In this document: one piece after another, positions 51,395 to 59,825 of the stretch | How the letters are laid out: each line of letters opens with the position of its first letter | Position numbering within the stretch: the stretch's first letter is position 1 | Assembly: GCF_013414345.1 (NCBI RefSeq) | Contig: NZ_CP058670.1 | Span: forward strand, 2,294,001-2,358,000 | Length of the DNA: 64,000 bases | Source of the DNA: Microcella indica | Lineage (GTDB): Bacteria > Actinomycetota > Actinomycetes > Actinomycetales > Microbacteriaceae | Direction: 5' to 3' | Position numbers and translations under genes: made by a program | Notes under the pieces: model-generated | What the model saw: the letters and a program-made list of their open reading frames with translations, nothing else | What the model was told of the DNA's origin: nothing | Database searches by the model: none

Positions 51395-52042
51395 TCACTC
51401 CGACTCTGCGAGGGTGTCGGCGATCATCGCGCGCAGAGTCGAGGGTTCGCTCAGCAGGCCCGTGATGCGCGCGGCCACACGGCCCTCGCGGTCGAGCACG
51501 AGCGTCGTCGGCACGGCATTGGGCGCGACCTGGCCGGCGAAGGCGAGGCGTGTCGAGCCATCGTTGGCATCGAGGATCGAGGGGTAAGTGACCCCGAACT
51601 CATCGGCGAAGGCGAGCGCCGTGGGGGCCTGGTCGTAAATGTTGACGCCGAGGAAGTCGACGCCGTCAGGCTGGAACTGCTGCCAGATCGCCTCGAGGTC
51701 AGCCGCTTCAGCACGGCACGGTGGACAAGCCGCGTACCAGAAGTTGACGACGAGAACGTCGCCACGGTAGTCATTGCTCGAGACAGTTTCGCCCGTCTCC
51801 GTGAGGCCTGAGAACGTGATCGGTTGACCGCGCTCGTCGGGCGCGATCACGGTGTATGAGCCGTCGCCCGAGATGTATCCCTGCCCGCTTCCTGAGCGGT
51901 ACTGTTCCGCGAGCGGGTCGGCGGCCGAGCATGCCGTGACGGCGAGCGCTACGGCGGCAAGCATCGCCGCGCTGACACGGCGCCAGCGCGCGAGACGGGT
52001 CGGCGCCGCAGGGCGGCGAACTGCGGGTGTTGGGGTACTCAC
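51395..52042 (-). CDS. TlpA/ResA-type thiol-disulfide lipoprotein
   Basis: The 215-residue exported thioredoxin-like protein keeps apocytochrome c cysteines reduced for heme attachment. A signal peptide ends at lipobox AVTAC (Cys about 38); the active site is C106-P-P-C109 in FWYAACPPCRAEAADL, with cis-Pro in NAVPTTLVLD. It overlaps the upstream phosphatase gene by 4 bases and precedes ccdA by 4 bases. This order (phosphatase, TlpA, CcdA, ResB) matches that of Mycobacterium tuberculosis Rv0525-Rv0528. Confidence 0.94.
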   Translation of the reverse strand: MSTPTPAVRRPAAPTRLARWRRVSAAMLAAVALAVTACSAADPLAEQYRSGSGQGYISGDGSYTVIAPDERGQPITFSGLTETGETVSSNDYRGDVLVVNFWYAACPPCRAEAADLEAIWQQFQPDGVDFLGVNIYDQAPTALAFADEFGVTYPSILDANDGSTRLAFAGQVAPNAVPTTLVLDREGRVAARITGLLSEPSTLRAMIADTLAESE

Positions 52043-52671
52043 ACGGCTCCTAGATCGGTGGCATTCTCCAGCAATTCTGCGCCCGGTTCCTGATAGCCGA
52101 TCTCAGTGAAGGCGCCGCCCTGCCAGGCGAAGGAGGTGATGCTCGAGAGCGCGCAGCGCCGCTTGCGCGGGTCGTGCGCGAGCGGCTCGCCGGCGGCGGC
52201 GCGATGCACCATCCAGATCGGTAGCTGGTGGCTCACCATGACGGCCTCGCCCGAGTCGGTTCTCTCGTGGGCATCGGTCATGGCGGCGAGCATCCGCGTC
52301 GCTATCGAGGTGAAGGGCTCACCCCAGCTGGGCGTGCGGGGATTGCGCAGCAGGTGCCAGTGGCGCGGGTCGGCGAGCGTGCGCCGGTTCAGGCGCTTGC
52401 CCTCGAAGCGGTTGGTCGGCTCGATGAGGCGCTCCTCGGTGTGGATGTCGAGACCGAAGGCCTCCGCCCACGGCGCCGCCGACTCCTGCACGCGCTGCAG
52501 AGGCGAGGCATACAGCGCGGTGACGGGATGCCCGGCCAGTGCCCCCACGGCCGCCGCGGCCATGCGCTGCCCGAGCTCGCTGAGCCGGAACCCCGGCAGT
52601 CGCCCGTAGAGCACGCGCGTGGGGTTGTGGACCTCGCCGTGCCGCACGAGGTGGATGACGTCGGCAGGCAT
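52039..52671 (-). CDS. Histidine phosphatase (phosphoglycerate-mutase-like) protein
   Basis: The 210-residue cytoplasmic enzyme has the phospho-histidine motif LVRHGEVHNP near the N-terminus, YASPLQRVQESA, and the second catalytic His in MVSHQLPIWMVH. It is a broad histidine-phosphatase-superfamily member rather than a glycolytic mutase. The ATG lies 7 bases after TACACT, which would start the cytochrome c maturation operon. Its role in that operon is not known, although the neighbourhood is conserved in Actinobacteria. Confidence 0.9.
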   Translation of the reverse strand: MPADVIHLVRHGEVHNPTRVLYGRLPGFRLSELGQRMAAAAVGALAGHPVTALYASPLQRVQESAAPWAEAFGLDIHTEERLIEPTNRFEGKRLNRRTLADPRHWHLLRNPRTPSWGEPFTSIATRMLAAMTDAHERTDSGEAVMVSHQLPIWMVHRAAAGEPLAHDPRKRRCALSSITSFAWQGGAFTEIGYQEPGAELLENATDLGAV

Positions 52672-52712
52672 GGTCTCCAGTGTATTGAGGCCCGCCGGTA
52701 GACTCGTGCCTC

Positions 52713-54053
52713 GTGACTCGCACCGTGGTATCCCAGCTCAGCCCGCTCCCCGACGGCCCCGTGACGGTGGCCGGATGGGTCGAGACGGTTCGCGACCAGA
52801 AGAAGGTGCAGTTCGTCATCCTGCGCGATGAGACGGGCGCCGTTCAGCTCGTGAACCCTGCCACTAGGGATCTCGAGGAGGGCGCGACAGCCGAGCAGCA
52901 GGCGGCCGCCGAGCTCACCGAGACGATCGGAGCGCTCGCGCACGGCACCATGGTGCGCGTCTCGGGCGAGCTCAAGCACGACGAGCGGGTCAAGCTCGGC
53001 GGGCTCGAGGTCAAGGTCGGCACGCTCGAGGTCGTGAGCGAGGCGATCGCCGAGACGCCCATCGCCGAGGATTCGAGCCTCGACAAGCGCCTCGACTGGC
53101 GGTTCCTCGACCTGCGCCGCCCCGAGGCGAACCTGCTCTTCCGCGTGCAGACGACGTTCGAGCACGCGCTGCGCAGCTACTGGGTCGAGCGCGACTACGT
53201 CGAGATCCACACGCCCAAGCTCATGGCGAGCGCCTCGGAATCGCGTGCCGAGCTCTTCGAGATGGAGTACTTCGAGACGAAGGCGTATCTCGCCCAGAGC
53301 CCGCAGTTCTTCAAGCAGATGGCGCAGCCGGCCGGCTTCGGCAAGGTCTTCGAGATCGCCCCTGCCTTCCGCGCCGACCCCTCCTTCACCTCGCGCCACG
53401 CGACCGAGTTCACGTCGATCGACGCGGAGGTCAGCTGGATCGACTCGCACGAAGATGTCATGGCTATGCATGAGGAGGCCTTGGTCGCCGCGTTCACTGC
53501 GGTCGTCGAGAAGCACGGTGCCGCGATCGAGGCCGCGTTCGACGTGTCGTTGAGCGTGCCCTCGCTGCCGTTCCCGCGCATCCCGCTCGCCGAAGCACGG
53601 CAGATCGTCGCCGATGGCGGCTACGAGATTCCCCGCACCGACGGCGACCTCGACCCCGAGGGCGAGCGCCGCCTCAGTGCCTGGGTGAAGGCGAACCACG
53701 GCCACGACTTCGTGTTCGTGACCGACTACGCGACCGGGATCCGCCCGTTCTACCACATGCGCCGCGAGGGCGACGGGTCGATCACCAACAGCTACGACCT
53801 GCTCTACAACGGCACCGAGATCTCGACCGGTGCGCAGCGCGAGCACCGGGTGGACGTGCTCGTCGAGCAGGCGCGCGAGAAGGGCATCGAGCCGGAGGAG
53901 CTCGAGTTCTACCTCGACTTCTTCCGCTACGGCGTGCCCCCGCACGGCGGGTTCGGCATGGGCCTCGCGCGCGTGCTCATGCTTATGCTCGACCTCGGGT
54001 CGATCCGCGAGACGACGTACCTGTTCCGCGGGCCCACGCGCCTGCTGCCGTAG
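52713..54053 (+). CDS. aspS: Aspartate--tRNA ligase, archaeal/eukaryal-type
   Basis: The 446-residue class II synthetase has an OB-fold anticodon-binding domain (VTVAGWVETVRDQKKVQFVILRDETG), then motif 1 (YVEIHTPKLMASASESRAELF), motif 2 (FEIAPAFRADPSFTSRHATEFTSID) and motif 3 (GGFGMGLARVLMLML). It lacks the GAD insertion that makes bacterial AspRS about 590 residues long, so it is the short archaeal form, often non-discriminating and able to charge tRNA-Asn for GatCAB. GTG start 8 bases after TAGACT. Confidence 0.95.
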   Translation: MTRTVVSQLSPLPDGPVTVAGWVETVRDQKKVQFVILRDETGAVQLVNPATRDLEEGATAEQQAAAELTETIGALAHGTMVRVSGELKHDERVKLGGLEVKVGTLEVVSEAIAETPIAEDSSLDKRLDWRFLDLRRPEANLLFRVQTTFEHALRSYWVERDYVEIHTPKLMASASESRAELFEMEYFETKAYLAQSPQFFKQMAQPAGFGKVFEIAPAFRADPSFTSRHATEFTSIDAEVSWIDSHEDVMAMHEEALVAAFTAVVEKHGAAIEAAFDVSLSVPSLPFPRIPLAEARQIVADGGYEIPRTDGDLDPEGERRLSAWVKANHGHDFVFVTDYATGIRPFYHMRREGDGSITNSYDLLYNGTEISTGAQREHRVDVLVEQAREKGIEPEELEFYLDFFRYGVPPHGGFGMGLARVLMLMLDLGSIRETTYLFRGPTRLLP

Positions 54054-54069
54054 GGCGGTACCGCGCGGC

Positions 54070-54426
54070 TCAGACCGTGAAATCGGGACGGATGCTCCAC
54101 CCGGTATACGCCTCGAGCGTCGCCAGGAGCGTGAGCGCCTGCAGTCGCGCGTGGTCGTCGCTCACGGTCGAGTAGACATCGATCGCGAGGGGTGGCGGCT
54201 CGCCGAACTTGGGAATCTCGATCTCGACCCATGCGCCTTCCGCGAGGTCGACGTAGGGTCGCGTGGTGCGCTGCTGCTGCACGGGTGCGTCGACGGCGAG
54301 AGCGACGATGGCGAGAGCATCCAGTTTGGTGACGGCGCTGCGTACGACGATCGTCGCGCAGTACTCGACCGGGTCGCGGCGGCCTCCGAAGCGAGAGGCG
54401 AGGAAGTCGCGAGCGGGTTGCATCAC
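54070..54426 (-). CDS. Hypothetical protein
   Basis: The 118-residue soluble protein has RRDPVEYCATIVVRSAVTKLDALAIVALAV in the first half and DVYSTVSDDHARLQALTLLATLEAYTGWSIRPDF in the second, a mixed alpha/beta pattern with no recognised motif. The GTG start lies 6 bases after TAGCGT, with an ATG as the next codon. It is convergent with aspS. No family is assigned. Confidence 0.6.
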   Translation of the reverse strand: MMQPARDFLASRFGGRRDPVEYCATIVVRSAVTKLDALAIVALAVDAPVQQQRTTRPYVDLAEGAWVEIEIPKFGEPPPLAIDVYSTVSDDHARLQALTLLATLEAYTGWSIRPDFTV

Positions 54427-54550
54427 ACCACGACGCTAGGGGCAAAATCTGAGCGGATGCCCGGCGATAGCTGGCCGACCGCCCTCGATTCCCGCGGGGC
54501 GTCTTGATACCGTGAGCGAAGATCGCGTGCGAAGGCTAGGAGGTGCGCCC

Positions 54551-54967
54551 ATGCAGAAGCGTGCAGGCGTCACCGCCGTCGCCGCCATGATGGTGCTCGC
54601 CCTCGCCGGGTGCACGGCACCGCCCTCCCCGTTCGACGGCGAGCCGACGGCGGCCGACGAACTGCCCGACCACGTCGGCAACACGCCGGAGGACCGGGCC
54701 GAACTCGAATCGGTGCGGTACGCGGGCACCGCGAAGGACGCCGACGTCTGGATCGCGCGTCACGCCGACGGTGGCAACTGTCTTGTTGTCGACGCGAAGG
54801 GCGATCCGACGCTGTGGACTATCGGATGCTCGGGTCCGCTCTCACCGTTCGTCGGCACCTACCTGCGCGATGTCGGCGACTTCGAGTACTACCCGCAGGG
54901 CATCCCGGGTGGGGAACCTGAGGAAGGCTGGAGCGCGATCGGCGAGTACGTCGTCGTGGCGGACTGA
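54551..54967 (+). CDS. Small secreted lipoprotein, paralogue A
   Basis: The 138-residue lipoprotein (signal peptide, lipobox ALAGC, Cys about 20) has a short globular domain with two further Cys (GNCLVVD and TIGCSG) and a C-terminal signature EYYPQGIPGGEPEEGW. A strong AGGAGG site lies 7 bases before the ATG. It is clearly related to the lipoprotein at 59381: both share ADELP, the VWxAR stretch, the paired Cys and the YPQG-x-P-x-GEP-x-EGW ending. Function unknown; it may bind something at the cell surface. Confidence 0.8.
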   Translation: MQKRAGVTAVAAMMVLALAGCTAPPSPFDGEPTAADELPDHVGNTPEDRAELESVRYAGTAKDADVWIARHADGGNCLVVDAKGDPTLWTIGCSGPLSPFVGTYLRDVGDFEYYPQGIPGGEPEEGWSAIGEYVVVAD

Positions 54968-54973
54968 GGCGGC

Positions 54974-56317
54974 CTACTCGCCGAGCACGCGCCGCGTGTA
55001 CGCGTTCGCGAAGACCCGGTCGGGATCGAGGCGGTCGCGCGCAGTGAGGAAGTCGCCGAAGCGCGGGTACGCGGGCGCGAGGTCGGCGGCCGTGCGCCCG
55101 TGCAGCTTGCCCCAGTGCGGCCGCCCGTCGTGGGCGCGCATGATGTGCTCGACGGCGGTGAAGTAGGGCCGGGCATCCTCGCGCCAGTAGCGATGCACGG
55201 CGATGTAGGCGCTCTGCCGACCGTGCGCCGTCGACAGCCACGTGTCGTCGGCGGACGCGACGCGCAGCTCGACGGGGAACGAGATGCGCCAGCCCTCCCG
55301 CTCGACGAGGCGTTTGACCTCGCGGATGGCGGGCGCGAGCGCCTCGGCGGGGATCGCGTACTCCATCTCTTGGAAATGCACGCGGCGCGGGCTCGTGAAG
55401 ACCTCGTGCGAGGGCGCCGTGTAGCTGCGCTGGCCGTAGAGCGCCGCGGCGAGGCGGTTGATGCCGGGCGTGAGCGGCGGCGCGGCGCGGCCCAGCTGGC
55501 AGATCGCCCAGTGCAGGCCGTTGCCGAAGAACTCGTCCTCCCACCACTCGGCGAGGCGGCCGAGCGGGCGGTACGGCGTCTCGAGGGGCAGGCGCGTGTT
55601 CGACTTGGTCGAGAGTCGCTCGGTGTGCGGCCACCAGTACGCCTCGAAGTGGTCGACGGCCGCGGCCCGGTCGAGAAACTCGTCGACGACCGCGAAGGGC
55701 TCACCTCGCTCCTCGGCGTGCAGCAGGAACGCGGGCACGCACTGCAGCTCGACCTCGACGAGCACGCCGAGGGCGCCGAGGCCCAGCTGGACGGCGGGCA
55801 GCAATTCGGGATGCTCCGCCTCACTCAACCGCAGCACCTGACCGTGTGCGGTCACGAGTGCGGCGGCCGTGATCTGGGTCGCGAGCCCGCGGAAGCCGAG
55901 CCCCGTGCCGTGCGTGCCCGTGCTCGTGGCCCCCGCAACCGTCTGCCGGTCGATGTCGCCCATGTTCTGCAGGGCGAGGCCGTGCGCCGCGAGGAGAGGT
56001 GAGAGCGCGTGCAGGGGGGTGCCGGCGAGCACCGTGACGCGCTGCTGCTCGGCGTCGACCCGCACGACGCCGCTGAGCCCCGCGAGGTCGAGCATCACCC
56101 CCTCCGTGAGCGCGATGTCGGTGAAGGAGTGCGCCGAGCCGATCGCCTTGACGGTCAGCCCGCGGTCACGCGCGGCACGCACGGCGGCCGCGACCGCGTC
56201 GATAGTCGTCGGCCGGGCGACGCCCACGGGCACGGCGCTCGCGGTGCGGCCCCAGGTGCGCACGCGCTCCGCCGCGCCGAGTGCGCGCGTGCTGCCCGGC
56301 GCGCCGATCGTGCTCAC
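54974..56317 (-). CDS. FAD-linked oxidase of the gulonolactone/arabinonolactone oxidase type
   Basis: The 447-residue flavoenzyme has a VAO-type FAD domain (VKAIGSAHSFTDIAL, with H63 the likely covalent FAD site; GATSTGTHGTG) and an ALO-type C-terminal domain ending FLTARDRLDPDRVFANAYTRRVLGE. It should oxidise a sugar lactone or alditol with oxygen. No signal peptide is seen. Its start overlaps the stop of the alanine-racemase-like gene by 4 bases, so the two act together, possibly in sugar or amino-alcohol catabolism. Confidence 0.88.
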   Translation of the reverse strand: MSTIGAPGSTRALGAAERVRTWGRTASAVPVGVARPTTIDAVAAAVRAARDRGLTVKAIGSAHSFTDIALTEGVMLDLAGLSGVVRVDAEQQRVTVLAGTPLHALSPLLAAHGLALQNMGDIDRQTVAGATSTGTHGTGLGFRGLATQITAAALVTAHGQVLRLSEAEHPELLPAVQLGLGALGVLVEVELQCVPAFLLHAEERGEPFAVVDEFLDRAAAVDHFEAYWWPHTERLSTKSNTRLPLETPYRPLGRLAEWWEDEFFGNGLHWAICQLGRAAPPLTPGINRLAAALYGQRSYTAPSHEVFTSPRRVHFQEMEYAIPAEALAPAIREVKRLVEREGWRISFPVELRVASADDTWLSTAHGRQSAYIAVHRYWREDARPYFTAVEHIMRAHDGRPHWGKLHGRTAADLAPAYPRFGDFLTARDRLDPDRVFANAYTRRVLGE

Positions 56318-57537
56318 AGGAAGGCCTTCCCCTCACCGCGGTACGTCGGCAGCTCGGCGACGACCTCGCCCCCGTCGACGAGCGCGAATGCGTCGACGTG
56401 CTCACTGAGCTCGCCAGCCTTGGTGTGCCGCAACCAGACCCGGTCGCCGACGGCTAGGTTGCGCGCGGCGGCACCCGTGACGGGCGACTGCACTTCGCCC
56501 GCCCCCTCGCGGGGCAGGAAGCGCAGGCCGGCCGGGTGCACGGGCAGCGGCAGACGGTCCTGGCCCGCGGGCCCCGAGGCGATCCATCCGCCGCCCAGCA
56601 GCGTGGCGATCTCCGGGGTCGGGCGGCGCACGACGGGCAGTGCGAAGGCCGCCGCCGGCGCGGGCGCGAAGTGCGTGTAGTGATCGAAGAGGTGCGGCCC
56701 GAACAGGCCCGAGCCCGCGGCGACCTCGGTCACGGAGGCGTCGTCGTGCGTCGACTCGATCGACCCGGTGCCGCCGCCGTTGACGAACTCGATCTCGGCG
56801 ATCTCGCGCACGGCCGCGACGACGGCGGCGCGCCGCTCGCGCAGCTCCTCGGCCGAGGCGCGCTGCAGCACGCGGATGATCGCGCCGCGCCCGCGCCCGG
56901 CGTTGCCGACGCCCGCGATCTGCGCCTCGTACGCCATGAGCCCGACGAGGTCGAACCCGGGCCTCGAGACGACGTGCTCGGCGAGCGCCCGCACCTGATC
57001 GTGCGTGCGCAGCGGCGAGCGCCGCACACCGATGTGCCCCATCGTGGGCGAGTGGTACGAGGCGTCGAGCTCGAGCGCGACGCGGATGCTCGCGCGCGCG
57101 GCCGGCGCGACGACGGCGTCGACGAGGTCGAGCTGGGCGGCGTCGTCGACCATGAGCGTCACGCGGCTCGCGAGCTGCGCGTCCGCGCCGAGGGCGGCGA
57201 GGGCGGTGCGATCGACGCTCGGGTATCCCACGACGACGTCGTCGTGCTCGCGCGCGAGCCAGAGCGCCTCGGGCAGCGTGTAGGCGAGGATCCCCGCGTA
57301 TCCGGGCAGGGCGAGCACGGCATCCAGCACGGATCGCACACGCACCGACTTGCTCGCGACCCGAATCGGCAGTCCCGCCGCTCGCGCGAGCAGATCGTGC
57401 GCGTTGGCGGCGAGCGACCCGCGGTGCAGGGCGGCGAGCGGTGCGTCGAGCGCGCGCGTCGCCGCGTCGAGGCCACCCCAGTAGCGAGGTGGGTCGGATG
57501 CCCAGGGCCGAGCCGTCGGCGCCGTCAGGTCGATCAT
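56314..57537 (-). CDS. Alanine-racemase-fold PLP enzyme (amino acid aldolase/deaminase type)
   Basis: This 407-residue protein has the fold III PLP barrel of alanine racemase/D-threonine aldolase: PIRVASKSVR with the PLP Lys K63, LMVDDAAQLDLVDA, VALELDASYHSP, FVNGGGTGSIEST (phosphate site), and a C-terminal beta-domain with GDRVWLRHTKAGELSEHV, where the His likely helps bind metal. It belongs to the D-threonine-aldolase-like group rather than true alanine racemase. It overlaps the ALO-type oxidase downstream; the metabolic link is unknown. Confidence 0.85.
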   Translation of the reverse strand: MIDLTAPTARPWASDPPRYWGGLDAATRALDAPLAALHRGSLAANAHDLLARAAGLPIRVASKSVRVRSVLDAVLALPGYAGILAYTLPEALWLAREHDDVVVGYPSVDRTALAALGADAQLASRVTLMVDDAAQLDLVDAVVAPAARASIRVALELDASYHSPTMGHIGVRRSPLRTHDQVRALAEHVVSRPGFDLVGLMAYEAQIAGVGNAGRGRGAIIRVLQRASAEELRERRAAVVAAVREIAEIEFVNGGGTGSIESTHDDASVTEVAAGSGLFGPHLFDHYTHFAPAPAAAFALPVVRRPTPEIATLLGGGWIASGPAGQDRLPLPVHPAGLRFLPREGAGEVQSPVTGAAARNLAVGDRVWLRHTKAGELSEHVDAFALVDGGEVVAELPTYRGEGKAFL

Positions 57538-57625
57538 CGCGTTCCCTCCACGCTGCGCGCCTGCCGGTCGGCGGGGTGCAGGTCGAGCGTTTCAGACCCG
57601 CCGCGATCCCCACAAGGGAATACTT

Positions 57626-57655
57626 CGCATTTCTATGCGTTTGCATGGATAGTAT
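57626..57655 (+). promoter_or_regulatory. Promoter with dyad for the ring-cleaving dioxygenase operon
   Basis: A perfect 5-bp inverted repeat with 4-base loop, CGCAT-TTCT-ATGCG (57626-57639), overlaps the expected -35 position; TAGTAT at 57650-57655 is a good -10 box. A quinone-responsive MarR-type repressor would fit the MhqO/MhqD operon, but no regulator gene is adjacent. The rest of the 148-base divergent spacer holds no gene. Confidence 0.5.
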
Positions 57656-57685
57656 GAGATTCACCGCGACACGAGGAGCGCACCC

Positions 57686-58666
57686 ATGACCGACCAGGCA
57701 GCAGCCGAGACGCAAGGCCTGCACCACGTCACCGCGATCGCCGGGGACCCGCAGAAGAACATCGACTTCTACATCACCGGCCTCGGCCTGCGGCTCGTGA
57801 AGAAGACCGTCAACTTCGACGACCCGGGCACCTACCACCTGTACTACGGCGACGCCTCAGGGCGGCCCGGCTCGCTCATGACGTTCTTCCCGTGGCGGGG
57901 CATCCAGCCGGGTCGAATCGGCGCCGGCCAGTCGACCTCGACAGCGTTCTCGGTGCCCGCGGGTTCGCTCGGCTGGTGGGTCGACCACTTCGCGTCGGTC
58001 GGGGCCGAGGCCCGCATCACCTCGACGAGCTCGAGCGAGGAGCGCCTGCTCGTTGCCGACCCCGACGGCCTGCAGATCGAGCTCGTCGCGACGCACGAGG
58101 ACGACCCGCGCGACCCCTGGGACTCCGCGAGAGTCCCCGCCGAGTACGCGATCCGAGGCCAGCACTCGAGCGTCCTGACGGTGCGCGACGCCGAGCGCAC
58201 CCTCGCGCTCATGACGAACGATCTCGGGATGCACGTGGTCGAGCAGCAGGGCAACCGCACGCGCCTCGCCGCCGGCGCCGGAGGGCCGGGCGCGCTCGTC
58301 GACGTGCACGCCTCGAACCTCGTGCAACCCGGCCTGACGGCGGGCGGCACGGTGCACCACATCGCCTTCCGCGTGCCCGACCAGGCGACGCAGCAGCAGT
58401 GGCGCGACGAGCTCGTCTCGCGCGGCCACCAGGTGACCGAGATCCTCGACCGGCAGTACTTCACGAGCATCTACTTCCGCGAGCCGGGCGGCGTGCTGTT
58501 CGAGATCGCGACCGACACCCCCGGCTTCGACATCGACGAGCCGCTGCTCGAACTGGGCCGGGCGCTCAAGCTGCCGCCATGGCTCGAGCCCTCGCGCGAG
58601 GCGATCGAGCACGCGGTCATCCCGATCCGAGTGCCGGAGGAGAACAACCCGGAGGTGGCCGCGTGA
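57686..58666 (+). CDS. Ring-cleaving dioxygenase, MhqO-like (VOC family)
   Basis: The 326-residue enzyme contains two vicinal-oxygen-chelate domains. The first starts LHHVTAIAGDPQKNIDFY (metal His in HHVT), the second at about residue 155 (RGQHSSVLTVRDAERTL), with HHIAFRVPDQATQQQWRDEL and LFEIATDTPGF. This is the MhqO/MhqA hydroquinone-dioxygenase group that detoxifies quinones and thiol-reactive electrophiles. A GAGGAG site precedes the ATG. Its stop overlaps the hydrolase start, as in MhqO-MhqD pairs. Confidence 0.92.
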   Translation: MTDQAAAETQGLHHVTAIAGDPQKNIDFYITGLGLRLVKKTVNFDDPGTYHLYYGDASGRPGSLMTFFPWRGIQPGRIGAGQSTSTAFSVPAGSLGWWVDHFASVGAEARITSTSSSEERLLVADPDGLQIELVATHEDDPRDPWDSARVPAEYAIRGQHSSVLTVRDAERTLALMTNDLGMHVVEQQGNRTRLAAGAGGPGALVDVHASNLVQPGLTAGGTVHHIAFRVPDQATQQQWRDELVSRGHQVTEILDRQYFTSIYFREPGGVLFEIATDTPGFDIDEPLLELGRALKLPPWLEPSREAIEHAVIPIRVPEENNPEVAA

Positions 58667-59313
58667 GCGCGATCACCGACCAGCTGCCCGAGGGCGGACT
58701 CGCCTCGTGGCCGCACCTCTACACCCTGGGCGAGCCGGGCGCGCCCGTGCTGCTGACCCTGCACGGCACGGGTGGCGACGAGCGAGAGATCACCGCCCTC
58801 TCGACGCACCTCGACCCGCGGGCGAGCGTGCTCTCCCCGCGCGGCCGCGTGAGCGAAGGCGCCGCGAACCGCTGGTTCCGCCGCCTCGGCGAGGGCGTCT
58901 TCGACGTCGACGACGTCATCGCGCGCGCGGGCGAGCTCGCCGCCTTCATCGCCGCGGCGCGCACCGAGTACAGCATCGAGGATGCTCCGCTCATCGCCGC
59001 CGGATTCTCCAACGGTGCCAACATCGCGCTCGCGACCGCTCTCCTGCACCCGGGCGCCGTCGACCGGGTCGTCGCATTCAGCGGCATGTACCCCTTCGGC
59101 GACCGCGAGCCAGAGATCTCGGCGGCCGGAGTCGAGCTGCTGCTGCTCAACGGCGACCAGGACCCGATGGCGCCCGCGGCGAGCGTCGCGCGGCTCGAGG
59201 AGTTCGCAAGCGCGCGCGGAGCATCCGTGACGCGGCGCCGCCGCTCCGGCGGCCACGGCATCGACCAGGGTGAGCTGGCCGCCGCGCAGGAGTGGCTCGC
59301 CGGGTTGAAGTAG
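58663..59313 (+). CDS. Alpha/beta hydrolase, MhqD/carboxylesterase-like
   Basis: The 216-residue hydrolase has oxyanion motif TLHGTGGDE, nucleophile Ser in AAGFSNGANIALA, Asp in LLNGDQDPMAP and His in SGGHGIDQGE, a complete triad. The RWFRRLGEGVFDVDD segment is typical of the phospholipase/carboxylesterase YfhR/MhqD group. GTG start overlaps the dioxygenase stop as GTGA. The pair probably processes ring-cleavage products during electrophile stress. Confidence 0.92.
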   Translation: MSAITDQLPEGGLASWPHLYTLGEPGAPVLLTLHGTGGDEREITALSTHLDPRASVLSPRGRVSEGAANRWFRRLGEGVFDVDDVIARAGELAAFIAAARTEYSIEDAPLIAAGFSNGANIALATALLHPGAVDRVVAFSGMYPFGDREPEISAAGVELLLLNGDQDPMAPAASVARLEEFASARGASVTRRRRSGGHGIDQGELAAAQEWLAGLK

Positions 59314-59380
59314 CAGCTCCAGCGGCGTACCGTGGCGTACAGCCCAAGAGTGAGGATTACTACGGACGGGAGCGGGGAAC

Positions 59381-59797
59381 ATGCGTCGACGTCTGACAGG
59401 AGCGCTTGTCGCTGGCGCGCTCGCGGTCACCGGGTGTTCAGCCACGCCTCCTCCGTTGCCCTTCGAGGAAGGCAGTGCGGTGGCCGATGAGCTGCCCGGC
59501 GCGATCAGTGAGGACGCCCGCGACAGCGTCGAGGCCTCGACGGTTCGGTACCAGGGTTCGACCGACGCGGTCGAGGTATGGGCGGCGCGCGAGGAGGTCG
59601 ACCGCGGCATCTGCCTCATCGTCGCCCCGGTGAACGATCCCTCAGGCTGGGTCGTGGGTTGCGGCGGCGGCAACACCGTCACGTCCGTGAGCCTCACTGG
59701 CGGCGGCGACTACGAGTTCTACCCGCAGGGCCTCCCCGAGGGTGAACCGCGCGAGGGCTGGGTCGCCGTGAGCGACTACGTGATCGCGCGCGAGTAG
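59381..59797 (+). CDS. Small secreted lipoprotein, paralogue B
   Basis: The 138-residue lipoprotein (signal peptide with lipobox AVTGC, Cys about 19) has the same domain as the protein at 54551: ADELPGAIS, VEVWAAREEV, the Cys pair in GICLIV and VVGCGG, and YEFYPQGLPEGEPREGW near the end. Both are exactly the same length. GGGAG lies 6 bases before the ATG. The two genes are about 4.4 kb apart and not in an operon together. Function unknown. Confidence 0.8.
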   Translation: MRRRLTGALVAGALAVTGCSATPPPLPFEEGSAVADELPGAISEDARDSVEASTVRYQGSTDAVEVWAAREEVDRGICLIVAPVNDPSGWVVGCGGGNTVTSVSLTGGGDYEFYPQGLPEGEPREGWVAVSDYVIARE

Positions 59798-59825
59798 GCC
59801 ACGTCACTATGTGCGTGGTCCAGGA

